From the NCBI GenBank assembly GCA_050433985.1, contig JBNPWE010000014.1, positions 1 to 64,000 of the forward strand: a stretch of DNA of 64,000 bases, read 5' to 3'. This document shows, piece by piece, positions 18,055 through 27,757 of this stretch. The notes under the pieces are model-generated. The model saw nothing but the letters and a program-made list of their open reading frames with translations, was not told the origin of the DNA and did no database searches. Within the stretch, counting starts at the first letter, position 1; the number at the start of each line of letters is the position of its first letter. Origin of the DNA: JACIYW01 sp014359745. GTDB lineage: Bacteria > Pseudomonadota > Alphaproteobacteria > Rhodobacterales > Rhodobacteraceae. A program made the translations under genes and the position numbers.

Positions 18055-19450
18055 TCCCGGTCTCCTCTTGTGACTGCATGACCTTGGCGAACAGCCAGCG
18101 CGCGGTGCGCAACAGGCGCGCATCGTCGCCGCGCCGCCCGATGATCTGCACCCCCATCGGCAGGCCATTGGTTGCCTGAAACAGCGGCAGGGTAACGGCG
18201 GGCGTGCCGCACAGCGTCCAGAGGCCGTTGAAGATCGCGGTGCCGGTCGATGCAAGCCCTTCGGGCGCGGTGCCCGGTGTGGCGGGGGTCACGATGGCGT
18301 CGCAGCGGTCGAATATCTCATCCAGGGCGCTGTTCAGGATATCGCGCCAGTCCAGAGCAGAGATGTAATCGCGCGCGGGAATGTCCTGGCCCGCCGTCAT
18401 CGCCGATCGGGTAACCTCGGAAAGCGCATCCCAGCCGCGGCGTTCATAGCCGTAGTAATTCTTGGCCATTTCGGCATGGTTGATGCGTTCGCGCACCGCT
18501 GCCGCCTCATCAAAAAGCGGGGGCAGGGTGATGGTGAACGCCTGTTCGCCCAGGAATTCCGTCAATTCGTCGATGGCCAGCTTCATGTCTTCATCGGGGG
18601 AAACCGGGCCGGGCGGGTTGGCCAGAACCGCGATCATCGGCTTGACCGGCGGGGCCGCGCGTGCGGTCGCCAGCAGCCGTGGCGGCGCCGCAAGGGCGGT
18701 GGCGCCGTCTTGCAGATCATGGCCGAACAGCACCTCGGCCAGAAGCGCGGCGCCTTCTACGCTGCCCGCGAACACGCCCACTGTGTCAAGCGTCGGCGAT
18801 TGCGTCAGAACCCCGGTGCGCGGGATGGTGCCAAAGCTGGGCTTGAACCCCACGATCCCGCAATAGGCCGCGGGCCTGATGACCGAGCCGCCCGTCTGGG
18901 TGCCGATTGCCAGCGGCACCATCGCCGCCCCCACCGCCGCCGCCGACCCCTGCGACGACCCGCCGGGCGTATGTGCCGGATTGACCGGATTGCGGGTTTT
19001 GCCGGGCGCAAGATAGGCCAGTTCCGTTGTCACCGTCTTGCCCATGATCAGCGCGCCCGCTGCCTTGATCTGGCGCACGATCGCGGCGTCTTCGGTCGGC
19101 ACCCGGCCCTTGTCGATGGTGGTGCCGTTTTCGGTGGGGATGCGCGCCGTGTCGATGATGTCTTTCAAGCCCACCGGCAGACCGTGCAGCGGCCCGACCG
19201 GCCGCCCGGTGGCGCGCAGCGCGTCCAGGCGCGCGGCCTCGGCGAGGATGTGGTCTTCATCCAGCCAGGCCCAGGCCTGCACCTGCGGTTCGCGCAGGGC
19301 GATCTGCGCAAGGCAGGCCCTGGCGATTTCAACGGTGCGCACCGCGCCGCTTGCCAGACGGTCGCGCAGCGTCAGCACATCAAGCGACAAAAGCGCGGCA
19401 TCGCTGCGCGACAATTTTGCCCCCCCCGGTTGGACCGCCCTATTTTCCAT
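18047..19450 (-). CDS. amidase signature family enzyme
   Basis: A GatA-like amidase of 467 residues with the Ser-Ser-Lys triad: Lys96 in GLKDI, the GGSSQGSAAAVG block near 163-172 and the nucleophile in GTQTGGSVIRPA. It hydrolyses an amide of unknown structure. No GatB or GatC partner is adjacent, so a role in tRNA amidation is unlikely. The start ATG at 19450 overlaps the end of dctM by 11 bases, suggesting that the amide or its product is the TRAP substrate. Confidence 0.88.
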   Translation of the reverse strand: MENRAVQPGGAKLSRSDAALLSLDVLTLRDRLASGAVRTVEIARACLAQIALREPQVQAWAWLDEDHILAEAARLDALRATGRPVGPLHGLPVGLKDIIDTARIPTENGTTIDKGRVPTEDAAIVRQIKAAGALIMGKTVTTELAYLAPGKTRNPVNPAHTPGGSSQGSAAAVGAAMVPLAIGTQTGGSVIRPAAYCGIVGFKPSFGTIPRTGVLTQSPTLDTVGVFAGSVEGAALLAEVLFGHDLQDGATALAAPPRLLATARAAPPVKPMIAVLANPPGPVSPDEDMKLAIDELTEFLGEQAFTITLPPLFDEAAAVRERINHAEMAKNYYGYERRGWDALSEVTRSAMTAGQDIPARDYISALDWRDILNSALDEIFDRCDAIVTPATPGTAPEGLASTGTAIFNGLWTLCGTPAVTLPLFQATNGLPMGVQIIGRRGDDARLLRTARWLFAKVMQSQEETGNG

Positions 19451-20858
19451 AGAACAGCTCCGGCAGATAGAACACGGTTTGCGGGAACACATAGACGATG
19501 ACCATCGACACGATCACCATGAACAGGAAAGGCAGAACACCCCAGAAAATCTGAGGCAGTTCCACCCCCGGCGGGGCGATCCCCTTCAGATAATAGGCCG
19601 ACATGGCCATGGGCGGTGTCAGGAATGAGGTTTGCAGGTTCAGCGCCACCAGGATACCGAAAAACAGCGGATCGATCCCGAACATCGGCAAGAGCGGCAG
19701 AAAGATCGGCACGAAGATGATGATGATTTCCGACCATTCCAGCGGCCAGCCCAGGAGGAAGATGATCAACTGCGCCAGCAGCAGGAATTGTATCGGTGTC
19801 AGGTTCAGCCCGCCAACGAATTCCGAGATCACGCCTTCGCCGCCGAGATAAGAGAACACCGACGAAAACGTATAGGAACCGACGAACAGGAAGCACACCA
19901 TCGCCGTGGTGCGCACCGTCAGATAGACGGATTCGCGCAACCGCCCGAAGGTCATCGCCCGGTAGGCGATGGCCAGCACGATCCCCCCCAGCGCCCCGAT
20001 CGAGGCCGCTTCGGTCGGGGTGGCCAGACCGAACAGGATCGACCCAAGCACCGCCAGGATCAGGAAGGCCAGCGGAAAGAACGATGTGGCCAGCAGCCAG
20101 ATCAGTTGGGCGGTGCCGATATCGGGAACCTCATCCTTGGTGGGGCGGGGGGCCGCGCTTGGCTGAAGAACCGCGCGCCCGATGATATAGGTCAGGTATA
20201 GCCCCACCAGAATAAGCCCCGGATAAAGGGCCGCCGCGTATAGCCGCACGATGGAAACACCCGACGCGGCCGCATAGACGATAAGCATGATCGATGGCGG
20301 GATCAGGATGCCCAGCGTACCGCCCGCACAGATGATGCCGCTGGCAAAGCTGGTATCATAACGCGCCTTGAGCATGGCGGGCAGCGCCAGCAATCCCATC
20401 AGCGTGACAACCGCGCCCACGATGCCCGTCGCCGTGGCAAACAGCGCGCAGGTGATCAGCGCTGCCACCCCCATGGACCCCGGCGCGTTCTTGGCCGCGA
20501 TGTTCAGCGTGGAAAACAGCCGGTCAACGATATTGGCGCGTTCGACGATATAGCCCATGAACAGGAACAGCGGAATCGCCGTCAGCACCTCGTTCGACAT
20601 CACCGTATAGGTCTGGTTTATGAACAGATCGAAAATGCGGTTGTTATAGAACCCCTCGATCCAATGGGATGTGGATGTCCACCAGTCGGCATCCTCGGCC
20701 AGCCGGTTGAACGCCCGCCACATCCGGCCAACGTCGAAATAGGCATAATAGCCAAAGCCGATGCCAAGCGCCATCAGCGTGAAGGCGATGGGAAAGCCCA
20801 GGAATACCAGCAGGATGAAGACGCCAAGCATCAGAATGGCGATTTGGGGGTCGGTCAC
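19440..20858 (-). CDS. dctM: TRAP transporter large permease (DctM family)
   Basis: A 472-residue integral membrane protein with many helices and the DctM pattern (FLGFPIAFTLMALGIGFG at the start, then GILIPPSIMLIVYAA and PTEAASIGALGGI). It carries a sodium-coupled substrate together with DctQ and a periplasmic DctP. It is intact, and its stop overlaps the amidase start. Its length, slightly above the common 425, is typical of the subfamily with an extra periplasmic loop (about residues 38-75). Confidence 0.95.
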   Translation of the reverse strand: MTDPQIAILMLGVFILLVFLGFPIAFTLMALGIGFGYYAYFDVGRMWRAFNRLAEDADWWTSTSHWIEGFYNNRIFDLFINQTYTVMSNEVLTAIPLFLFMGYIVERANIVDRLFSTLNIAAKNAPGSMGVAALITCALFATATGIVGAVVTLMGLLALPAMLKARYDTSFASGIICAGGTLGILIPPSIMLIVYAAASGVSIVRLYAAALYPGLILVGLYLTYIIGRAVLQPSAAPRPTKDEVPDIGTAQLIWLLATSFFPLAFLILAVLGSILFGLATPTEAASIGALGGIVLAIAYRAMTFGRLRESVYLTVRTTAMVCFLFVGSYTFSSVFSYLGGEGVISEFVGGLNLTPIQFLLLAQLIIFLLGWPLEWSEIIIIFVPIFLPLLPMFGIDPLFFGILVALNLQTSFLTPPMAMSAYYLKGIAPPGVELPQIFWGVLPFLFMVIVSMVIVYVFPQTVFYLPELFYGK

Positions 20859-20892
20859 GAGCGTCTACTCCCGGTAATCTGACGGGGTGGGG

Positions 20893-21465
20893 TCATTTGT
20901 GCGATTCCGCAAACTGTTTGATCAGCGCGGCCTCGGTTTCCTCGACATCCTCTTCGGGACGGCGCCAGAACCCTTCGCGCATGCACAGGATACAGCGCGC
21001 AAGCTGCGCCAGCCCCTGAATGAACAACAAGGTGCCCGCCACCACGATCACCGCCTTGAACTGATAGATCGGGATGCCGGCCGGGCTGTTCACGCTGACC
21101 TCGCCGTAACCATAGGATCGCGCGGCGTATTTGTAACCCGACAGGATCATCGCGATGATGCCGGGAAAGAAAAAGAACAGATACAGCACGAAATCCACCG
21201 CCGCCTGTACCCTTGCGGGCCACAGCCGATAGATGAAATCCCCGCGCACATGCCCCCCGCGCGACAGCGTATAGGCCCCGCCCATCATGAACATGGTGCC
21301 ATAAAGGATGAACGACACATCCAGCGCCCAGGGCGTCGGGGCATTCATCAGATAGCGCGAGAACACCTCATAGCTCATTCCGACCGTCATCATGATGACC
21401 AGCCAAGAGAACACCTTGCCAAACGACGCTGACAGCGTATCGGCAAATTTGATGAAGCCAAGCAT
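20893..21465 (-). CDS. dctQ: TRAP transporter small permease (DctQ family)
   Basis: A 190-residue membrane protein with four predicted helices and the conserved YEVFSRYLMNAPTPWALDVSF segment in its first third. It lies 34 bases before dctM and about 108 bases after the true end of the dctP frame. It is intact. Confidence 0.92.
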   Translation of the reverse strand: MLGFIKFADTLSASFGKVFSWLVIMMTVGMSYEVFSRYLMNAPTPWALDVSFILYGTMFMMGGAYTLSRGGHVRGDFIYRLWPARVQAAVDFVLYLFFFFPGIIAMILSGYKYAARSYGYGEVSVNSPAGIPIYQFKAVIVVAGTLLFIQGLAQLARCILCMREGFWRRPEEDVEETEAALIKQFAESHK

Positions 21466-21573
21466 GATGGGATGATCCGATCACTGTTCCAGACGGCACC
21501 GCGCCGGAAACCATTTTGCACGAATGCCGGGGGTGCCATCGCACCCCCGGCCCGAACCGCGGTTTGCGGCCTG

Positions 21574-22725
21574 TCAGATTTTCAACTTGCCCGGAAAATA
21601 GTGGTTGTAGGCAAGGGCATAGTCGGGTGCGTTCATCAGTTCATAGAACACCACCCGTTCGACCCAGGCGCGCTGGCTGTCGAGAACCCGCTTCATGAAT
21701 TCGTCTTGTTCCAGTTCGCCGATCAATTCATCCTAGGCCTTGAGCTGTGCATCCAGGATTTCCGGCGAGGTGCGGTGCACCTTGACGCCATGATCGTCCT
21801 GCAATTTCTGAAGGTCGGACGAATAGTTATCAAGCGCGCGCGCGGTGTTCGATGTCGATGCCGCCTCGACGCTGTGTTCAAGAATGGCGCGCAGATCGGG
21901 ATCAAGATCGTCCATCACATCCTTGTTGAACAGGAATTCGAACGCCTCGCTTGCCTGGTGATAGGACGAAAGATAGTAGTTCTTGGCGACGTCCTGCGCG
22001 CCAAAGCGCATGTCGGACGACGGGTTGTTGAATTCGAATGCATCGATCACCCCGCGTTCCATGGCCGGCACGATCTCGCCGCCCGGCAACTGCGCGACCG
22101 ACATGCCGATTTTCTGCATCAGATCGGCGGCCAGGCCCACGGTGCGGTATTTGAAGCCCTGAAGGTCGGCAACGGTGTTCACCTCGCCCTTGAACCAGCC
22201 GAAGGGCTGCGCGAACATCGGAAAGCCCAGCAGGCCGACCACGTTCATGCCCATCTTGTCCTGGATCAGTTCGCGATAGAATTCGCGGCCACCGCCCGCA
22301 TTGAACCAGGCCAGCATCGTTGTGGCCGAACCGCCCAGAACCGGCCCGGTGCCGAAAAGCGAGGCGGCCTTGTTCTTGCCGTACCAATAGACCGGCACCG
22401 AATGGGCCGCGTCAAGCACGCCGTCATTGACCGCGTCGATCACCTGAAACGCGCCCACGACCGCGCCCGCGGGCAGAAGGTCGATCTTGAGGCGGCCGCC
22501 CGACATCGCTTCAACCCGTTCGACATATTCGCGGGCGAAATCCATCCAGATATCCGACGCGGGCCAGGACGTCTGCATTTTCAGAACTATCGGGGCCTGT
22601 GCCAGCACAGCGGGCGCGGCCAGCGCCGTTCCGACAATCGCACCGCCGCCCGCAAGCGCGCCAGTACGCAGAAAAGACCGGCGGGATACGGCACCGCCGG
22701 TCGGTGTTCCTGATGTTTTTGTCAT
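21574..22725 (-). pseudogene. dctP: TRAP substrate-binding protein DctP with in-frame amber stop
   Basis: The frame starts at ATG 22725 after GGGAGG and carries a twin-arginine signal (SRRSFLRTG) with an alanine-rich cleavage region. Residues 1-330 are a normal DctP-type periplasmic binding protein. Codon 331 is TAG (21733-21735). The same frame then continues for 52 residues to TGA at 21574 with a typical DctP ending (RAWVERVVFYELMNAPDY and YNHYFPGKLKI). The surrounding residues KA-stop-DEL suggest that TGG (Trp) mutated to TAG. The product would lack its last C-terminal helices unless the stop is read through. It is the first gene of the TRAP/amidase cluster. Confidence 0.88.
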
Positions 22726-22865
22726 TTCATCCTCCCAGATTATCCTCACAGGCGCAGCTACCCGGAGATATTGGTTACTTTTACTCACCAATTCCGGCAA
22801 ATCAAGCGCGCATGACCATTTCACGCAATCTTTTTGGCGCATTGGCACCGTCACTGTAGCATATT

Positions 22866-23831
22866 TCAGACCAGCCGATCCACCGGGGTGCGATCGGCAA
22901 AGAAAGCATCCAGGTTGTCAAGCGCCCGAAACCCCATCGCGTCGCGGGTCTCGAAGGTGGCCGAACCGATGTGCGGCAGCAGGAACACGTTATCAAGGGC
23001 AGCAAGCCCGGCATTGCCGCCCGGTTCATCGCGAAACACATCCAGCCCGGCGGCAAACAGCCGCCCCGACGCAAGCGCCGCGATCAGCGCCGCCTCATCG
23101 ACCAGCGCGCCGCGCGCGGTGTTGACCAGAATCGCGCGTTCGGGCAGCAGCGCGATGGTGCGCGCGTTGATGATGCCGGTGGTTTGCGGCGTGGCGGGGC
23201 AATGCAACGACAGCACGTCCGACACCTGCAACAGCCCCTCGACCGTGTCATGAAACACCGCGCCCTTTTCCAGATGCTCGGGCAGGCGGGTGCGGTTGTG
23301 GTAATGCACCTCCATCCCGAAGCCGCGCGCGCGTTCGGCCGTAACCTGCCCGACGCGCCCCATGCCCAGCACGCCGAACCGCCGCCCCGTCACCTGCCGC
23401 CCCACCATGAACGCGGGCGACCAGAAATTCCATCGCCCCTCGCGCACCATCCGGTCGCCTTCCGACCCGCGCCGCGCCGCGCCAAGCATGCACAGGATGG
23501 CAATCTCGGCCGTGGCATCCGACAGCACGTCGGGCGTGTTGGTGACGGTTATGCCGCGCGCCGCTGCCGCCGTCAGATCCACATGATCAACCCCGACCGA
23601 ATGGTTGGCGATGATGCGCAGCCGGTCGGGCAGGGCGGCGATGGTGGCCGCGTCGAACCGTTCCGAATGGCAGGGCAGCACCGCATCGACACCCTGACAG
23701 GCGGCGACCAGTTCATCGGGCGAAAAGACGTGATCGTCCTCGTTCAGGATAACGTCATAGTCGCGCCGGGCGCGTTCCAGCACCGCGGGGCTTAACTTGC
23801 GGGGGATCAGAAGGGCGGGGCGGGCGGGCAT
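22866..23831 (-). CDS. D-isomer-specific 2-hydroxyacid dehydrogenase
   Basis: An NAD(P)-dependent dehydrogenase of 321 residues of the glyoxylate/hydroxypyruvate reductase type. The Rossmann motif GMGRVG lies near residue 153. The catalytic residues are Arg in NTARGALVDE, Glu in FRDEP and His in LPHIGSA. The start at 23831 follows AAAGGA, and longer upstream frames run into the tRNA gene. It is separate from dctP (140 bases). A second, distinct family member lies at 62274. Confidence 0.93.
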   Translation of the reverse strand: MPARPALLIPRKLSPAVLERARRDYDVILNEDDHVFSPDELVAACQGVDAVLPCHSERFDAATIAALPDRLRIIANHSVGVDHVDLTAAAARGITVTNTPDVLSDATAEIAILCMLGAARRGSEGDRMVREGRWNFWSPAFMVGRQVTGRRFGVLGMGRVGQVTAERARGFGMEVHYHNRTRLPEHLEKGAVFHDTVEGLLQVSDVLSLHCPATPQTTGIINARTIALLPERAILVNTARGALVDEAALIAALASGRLFAAGLDVFRDEPGGNAGLAALDNVFLLPHIGSATFETRDAMGFRALDNLDAFFADRTPVDRLV

Positions 23832-23957
23832 GACGGTTCCTTTCGCAGGGGTGTGGCCTTCGGCGCCACCGGGCGGTAGGGATTTTCGTAGCGAATAATC
23901 GGCGCGGTTGCTACGTTCGAAAGGGCGTTTTACCGCCAGAACGGTCTGGAAAGGGGA

Positions 23958-24033
23958 TGGTGGGTGATGACGGGCTCGAACCGCCGACATCCTCGGTGTA
24001 AACGAGACGCTCTACCAACTGAGCTAATCACCC
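23958..24033 (-). tRNA. tRNA-Val (anticodon TAC)
   Basis: Read on the minus strand, the acceptor GGGTGAT pairs with ATCACCC, the anticodon loop is TTTACAC, the T loop is TTCGAGC and an encoded CCA ends at 23958. Its acceptor stem equals that of tRNA-Val(CAC) at 16045. Confidence 0.97.
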
Positions 24034-24042
24034 GCTGCAGCG

Positions 24043-24071
24043 CCATAGCGCGCCGACGAGGCGGATGACAA
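24043..24071 (-). promoter_or_regulatory. candidate promoter of tRNA-Val(TAC)
   Basis: On the minus strand TTGTCA (24066-24071) and CTATGG (24043-24048) are 17 bases apart, ending 9 bases before the tRNA 5' end. Confidence 0.4.
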
Positions 24072-24113
24072 GCCTTAATCCTGCCCTTAATCCTGCGAAA
24101 AAGGAGTGCAAGA

Positions 24114-24407
24114 ATGACCAAAGCCTATTGGGTGGCACATGTCGATGTCGAAGACGCGGCAGTCTATCAACGCTATGTTGCGGCCAATGCCGCGCCCTTT
24201 GCCAAATATGGCGCGCGGTTTCTGGTGCGTGGCGGCCCGCGCGAGGTGGTCGAAGGCGCTGCCCGTGCCCGCACGGTGGTGATCGAATTCCCGTCGCTGG
24301 AACAGGCGCGCGCCTGTTATGCCAGCCCCGAATATCAGGCGGCAAAGGCGCTGCGTGATCCCGTGGCCACCGGCGATCTGGTGATCATCGAAGGTTACGG
24401 CGGCTAG
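24114..24407 (+). CDS. DUF1330 family protein
   Basis: A compact 97-residue protein with the dimeric alpha-beta barrel pattern of DUF1330 (KAYWVAHVDVEDAAVYQRYV, then VVIEFPSLEQARACYASPEYQ, the most conserved block). Its enzymatic function is unknown. AAGGAG lies 9 bases upstream. Its leader contains a perfect 12-bp tandem duplication, CCTTAATCCTGC (24073-24096), which overlaps the promoter region of the divergent tRNA-Val. Confidence 0.9.
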   Translation: MTKAYWVAHVDVEDAAVYQRYVAANAAPFAKYGARFLVRGGPREVVEGAARARTVVIEFPSLEQARACYASPEYQAAKALRDPVATGDLVIIEGYGG

Positions 24408-24586
24408 GCAAAGCGGCCAGGCAAAGGTGTGATTGACGCCTTTGACCGAATTGACGAACCAGATCCCTTCGCCATACGGATGATCGCGCTCTGTTGACCG
24501 GCCACGGCTGCTCGGGCGCCCTCTACGCGGCGATTTCCCCGTGGCGGGGCATTGGCGCGGGCGTGCAAGCGGGTTATGTAATGCGC

Positions 24587-25039
24587 ATGTTTGCCGAACT
24601 CCTGCGCCGCCTTGCGGCCCCGTCCCCCGCCCGCCTGCCCGACCCCGAGGCGCGCCTGGCCCTGGCCGCCCTGTTGGTGCGCCTTGCCCGCACCGATGGC
24701 GATTACGCCACGCCTGAGGTGGCGCATATCGACCGGGTTCTGGCCGCGCGCTATCGCCTGTCGCCCCATGAGGCGGCGTTTTTGCGCACAGAGGCCGAGA
24801 CGCTGGAACGCGAGGCCCCCGATACCGTGCGCTTTACCCGCGCCATCAAGGATGCCGTGCCCCACGAAGACCGCGAGGCGGTGGTCGAGGCGCTGTGGTC
24901 CGTCGCCCTGGCCGATCAGGTCCGCGATGACGAGGAAGACGGTTTCCTGCGCCTTGTTGCCAGCCTTCTGGGCGTCAATGACCGCGACAGCGCCCTTGCC
25001 CGCCAACGCGCGGCCCGCACACAACCCCCGCCAGAATAA
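24587..25039 (+). CDS. TerB-like tellurite-resistance family protein
   Basis: A 150-residue soluble alpha-helical protein with the TerB-like pattern ARLALAALLVRLARTDGDY followed by acidic helices (DDEEDGFLRLVASLLG). The acidic loops suggest metal binding. In the family this domain is mostly of unknown role, so tellurite resistance should not be assumed. ATG 24587 starts the conserved MFAELLRRL, and an ATG two codons earlier is equally possible. The 173-base gap before it holds nothing recognisable. Confidence 0.8.
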   Translation: MFAELLRRLAAPSPARLPDPEARLALAALLVRLARTDGDYATPEVAHIDRVLAARYRLSPHEAAFLRTEAETLEREAPDTVRFTRAIKDAVPHEDREAVVEALWSVALADQVRDDEEDGFLRLVASLLGVNDRDSALARQRAARTQPPPE

Positions 25040-25212
25040 GCGGCGCGGGGTGACGGGCAGGGCCTGACCGATTGGCCCGATCCGTCGGGATGGCCCGAAA
25101 ATCGCGCGGTTTCGGGCCTTGGGCGGCGTCAATGTTACGCAAGCGTCGCAAGAGCGTTGCAATCCGGGCCGATTCGCGCAGACTTGTCCGCAGGTCACTT
25201 CCGGAGAGCATC

Positions 25213-26001
25213 TTGCCCGCGCCCACCCCCGCGCCCACCCCTGTCATCAAGATCAGCGGCCTGCACAAAAGCTATGGCGCGCTCGAGGTGCTCAAAGGTA
25301 TCGACATGGTGGCGCCGCGCGGGCATGTGGTGTCGCTTATCGGGTCGTCGGGGTCGGGGAAATCCACGCTGTTGCGCTGTTGCAACCTGCTCGAAGACAG
25401 CCAGCAAGGTGATATCCAGTTCGAGGGCGAGGCAGTGCGCTGGCGCGGCACCGGCGTGCATCGCCAACCCGCCGACCGCGCGCAGGTGACGCGCATTCGC
25501 ACCAATCTTGCGATGGTGTTCCAGCAGTTCAACCTCTGGTCGCACATGACCATCCTGCAAAACGTGATGGAGGCCCCGGTGACCGTGCTTGGCCGCGACC
25601 GCGCCGGGGCAGAGGCGGCCGCGCGCGGCTATCTGGCCAAGGTCGGCATCGCCGACAAGGCCGATGCCTGGCCCGGCCAGCTTTCCGGTGGCCAGCAACA
25701 GCGCGCCGCCATCGCGCGTGCGCTGTGCATGGAACCGCGCGCGATTTTGTTCGACGAACCCACCTCGGCGCTTGATCCCGAACTGGAACAAGAGGTGGTC
25801 AAGGTCATAAAGGCCCTGGCCGAAGAGGGACGCACGATGCTGCTTGTCACCCATGACATGCGCCTTGCCGCCGATCTTTCCGATCACGTCGTCTTCCTGC
25901 ACCAGGGCAGGATCGAAGAAGAGGGACCACCGGACGAACTGTTCGGCACCCCGAAAACCGACCGGCTGCGTGGTTTTCTGCGCGCAACGCAACCGGCCTG
26001 A
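25213..26001 (+). CDS. polar amino acid/polyamine-type ABC transporter ATPase
   Basis: A HisP/OccP-type ATPase of 262 residues. It has Walker A GSSGSGKST, the Q loop MVFQQFNLW, the signature LSGGQQQR, Walker B ILFDEPTS and the H loop THD. There is no ATG near the conserved beginning. TTG 25213 with GGAG 7 bases upstream places the start directly before the Pro-rich linker and VIKISGLHKSYG. It is the first gene of a 25.2-28.6 kb transporter operon that runs into a glutamine synthetase-like gene. Confidence 0.92.
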   Translation: MPAPTPAPTPVIKISGLHKSYGALEVLKGIDMVAPRGHVVSLIGSSGSGKSTLLRCCNLLEDSQQGDIQFEGEAVRWRGTGVHRQPADRAQVTRIRTNLAMVFQQFNLWSHMTILQNVMEAPVTVLGRDRAGAEAAARGYLAKVGIADKADAWPGQLSGGQQQRAAIARALCMEPRAILFDEPTSALDPELEQEVVKVIKALAEEGRTMLLVTHDMRLAADLSDHVVFLHQGRIEEEGPPDELFGTPKTDRLRGFLRATQPA

Positions 26002-26014
26002 CAGGGAGAGCATT

Positions 26015-26749
26015 ATGAAACCATTCCGATCGACCCTTGCCATGCTGGCGCTTTGCGCCGTTGGAGCCACCGGTGCCTTGGCGCAAAGCGTGGTGCGCAT
26101 GGGCACCGAAGGCGCTTATCCGCCCTATAACTTCATCAATGACCAAGGCGAGGTTGACGGCTTTGAACGCGAACTCGGCGACACGCTGTGTCAATCGGCC
26201 GGGCTGACCTGCACATGGGTGACCAATGACTGGGATTCGATCATCCCCAATCTGGTTTCGGGAAATTACGACACGATCATCGCAGGCATGTCGATCACCA
26301 GGGAACGTTCAAAGGTGATCGGCTTCACCCAGAACTACCTGCCCCCCGCCCTCTCGGCCTATGCGGCGGCCTCTGGCGATGTCGATCTGGCGGCGGCGGT
26401 GATCGCGGCCCAGACCGGCACGATCCAGGCCAGCCATGTCGCCGAAACCGGCGCGATGCTGCTCGAATTCGCCACCGGCGACGAAGCCGTCGCCGCCGTG
26501 CGCAACGGCGAGGCAGACGCGGTGCTGGGCGACAAGGATTTCCTTGCGCCGATCGTGACGGAATCGGGCGGCGAGCTGGTGTGGGTTGGCCAGGATATCG
26601 CGCTTGGTGACGGTATCGGCATCGGGGTTCGCAAATCCGATGACACCCTGCGCACCACCCTTGACGCGGCCATCGCCGCGATGAAACAGGACGGGTCGCT
26701 GAACGCGATGATCACCCGGTGGTTCGGCCCCGACGCGCCCACGTTCTGA
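26015..26749 (+). CDS. periplasmic amino acid-binding protein of ABC transporter
   Basis: A family 3 solute-binding protein of 244 residues with an N-terminal Sec signal (KPFRSTLAMLALCAVG with an ALA-Q cleavage site near 23). Ligand-binding segments include EGAYPPYNFINDQGEVDGFE at the first lobe and IIAGMSITRERSKVIGFT. It resembles His/Arg/Lys/opine binders. GGGAG lies 7 bases before the ATG. Confidence 0.92.
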   Translation: MKPFRSTLAMLALCAVGATGALAQSVVRMGTEGAYPPYNFINDQGEVDGFERELGDTLCQSAGLTCTWVTNDWDSIIPNLVSGNYDTIIAGMSITRERSKVIGFTQNYLPPALSAYAAASGDVDLAAAVIAAQTGTIQASHVAETGAMLLEFATGDEAVAAVRNGEADAVLGDKDFLAPIVTESGGELVWVGQDIALGDGIGIGVRKSDDTLRTTLDAAIAAMKQDGSLNAMITRWFGPDAPTF

Positions 26750-26793
26750 CCTGAAAGGAGTGGCGCGCGCGCACCACGCCGCGCCAGAACCCG

Positions 26794-27675
26794 ATGTTTG
26801 CATTTTGCGCCGATCCCGCGACACTTGCCGGTGCCCCATGGCTGGCGTGCTATCTGACCACGGGCAAGCATATGCTGTTCTACGGCGCGTTCCTGATGGT
26901 GCTGGGCTTGCTTGCGATCACCGCGCCGCTGGCGCTGGTCTTTGGCTTTGGCGGTGCCATGGCATCCCGGTCATCGGTTGCGCCGCTGCGCTGGCTGGGA
27001 CATGCCTATATCGCCATGGTGCGCGGCGTTCCCGATATCGTGTTCTTCCTGTTTGTCCCGATCGCGCTTGATCAGGGCCTTGAATGGCTGCGCCACCAGA
27101 TACTGTGCCCCGACTGGACCGACCCCATCCGCCAGGGCCGTGATTTCGTGGTTTGTGCTGCGGCCAAACTGCCGCAGTCCTCCGCCCCCGCATGGGTGCA
27201 TTCGGCCTATGGTTTCGCCACCGCCGTCTTTGCCTTCGCGGTGGTGTTCGGGGCCTTTGCCGGCAACGTCCTTGTCGGCGCGATGCGCGCCGTCCCGCGC
27301 GCCCAGCTTGAAACGGCTGAAGCCTATGGCATGACCCCGCGCCAGGTCTTTGCCCGCATCCTGGTGCCGCAGATGTGGATCTACGCGCTGCCCGGCCTCT
27401 CGAACCTGTGGATGATTCTGATCAAGGCCACGCCGCTTTTGTTCCTGCTGGGCATTCCCGATATCGTCTATTGGGCGCGCGATCTTGGCGGCGCCAAGAC
27501 ATCGGCCTTCAGCTATCCGCATCCCGACTGGCGGCTGTGGTATTTCCTGGCGCTGCTGGTCTTCTATCTTGGCATGACCAAGGTCAGCGAAACCCTGCTT
27601 GGCCGCCTTACCGCCCGGCTTTCATACGGTCAGGCCACCGCCGCGGGCGAGGCCCTGCGAAAGGCCGCCGCATGA
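26794..27675 (+). CDS. ABC transporter permease (HisQ/OccQ type)
   Basis: A 293-residue inner-membrane permease with about five helices. The permease (EAA-like) loop reads ETAEAYGMTPRQVFARILVPQ near residue 175. An insertion of about 50 residues with a cysteine-containing periplasmic loop (residues 95-145) makes it longer than typical 230-residue HisQ proteins. It forms a heteromeric channel with the next permease. Confidence 0.9.
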   Translation: MFAFCADPATLAGAPWLACYLTTGKHMLFYGAFLMVLGLLAITAPLALVFGFGGAMASRSSVAPLRWLGHAYIAMVRGVPDIVFFLFVPIALDQGLEWLRHQILCPDWTDPIRQGRDFVVCAAAKLPQSSAPAWVHSAYGFATAVFAFAVVFGAFAGNVLVGAMRAVPRAQLETAEAYGMTPRQVFARILVPQMWIYALPGLSNLWMILIKATPLLFLLGIPDIVYWARDLGGAKTSAFSYPHPDWRLWYFLALLVFYLGMTKVSETLLGRLTARLSYGQATAAGEALRKAAA

Positions 27676-27683
27676 CACGCCCC

Positions 27684-27717
27684 CATCCTCTCGACCAAAA
27701 TACTCCCGCCGGAGGCG
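27684..27717. repeat. AAATACTC intergenic element between permease genes
   Basis: CATCCTCTCGACC followed by AAAATACTCCCG, then the small dyad CGCCGGAGGCG. The first part is almost identical to the copy at 7612-7633. It occupies most of the 82-base gap inside the transporter operon. Confidence 0.7.
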
Positions 27718-27757
27718 TCCCAAACCAACCGCCCGCGCGCGCCCTGGGCACCGCACC

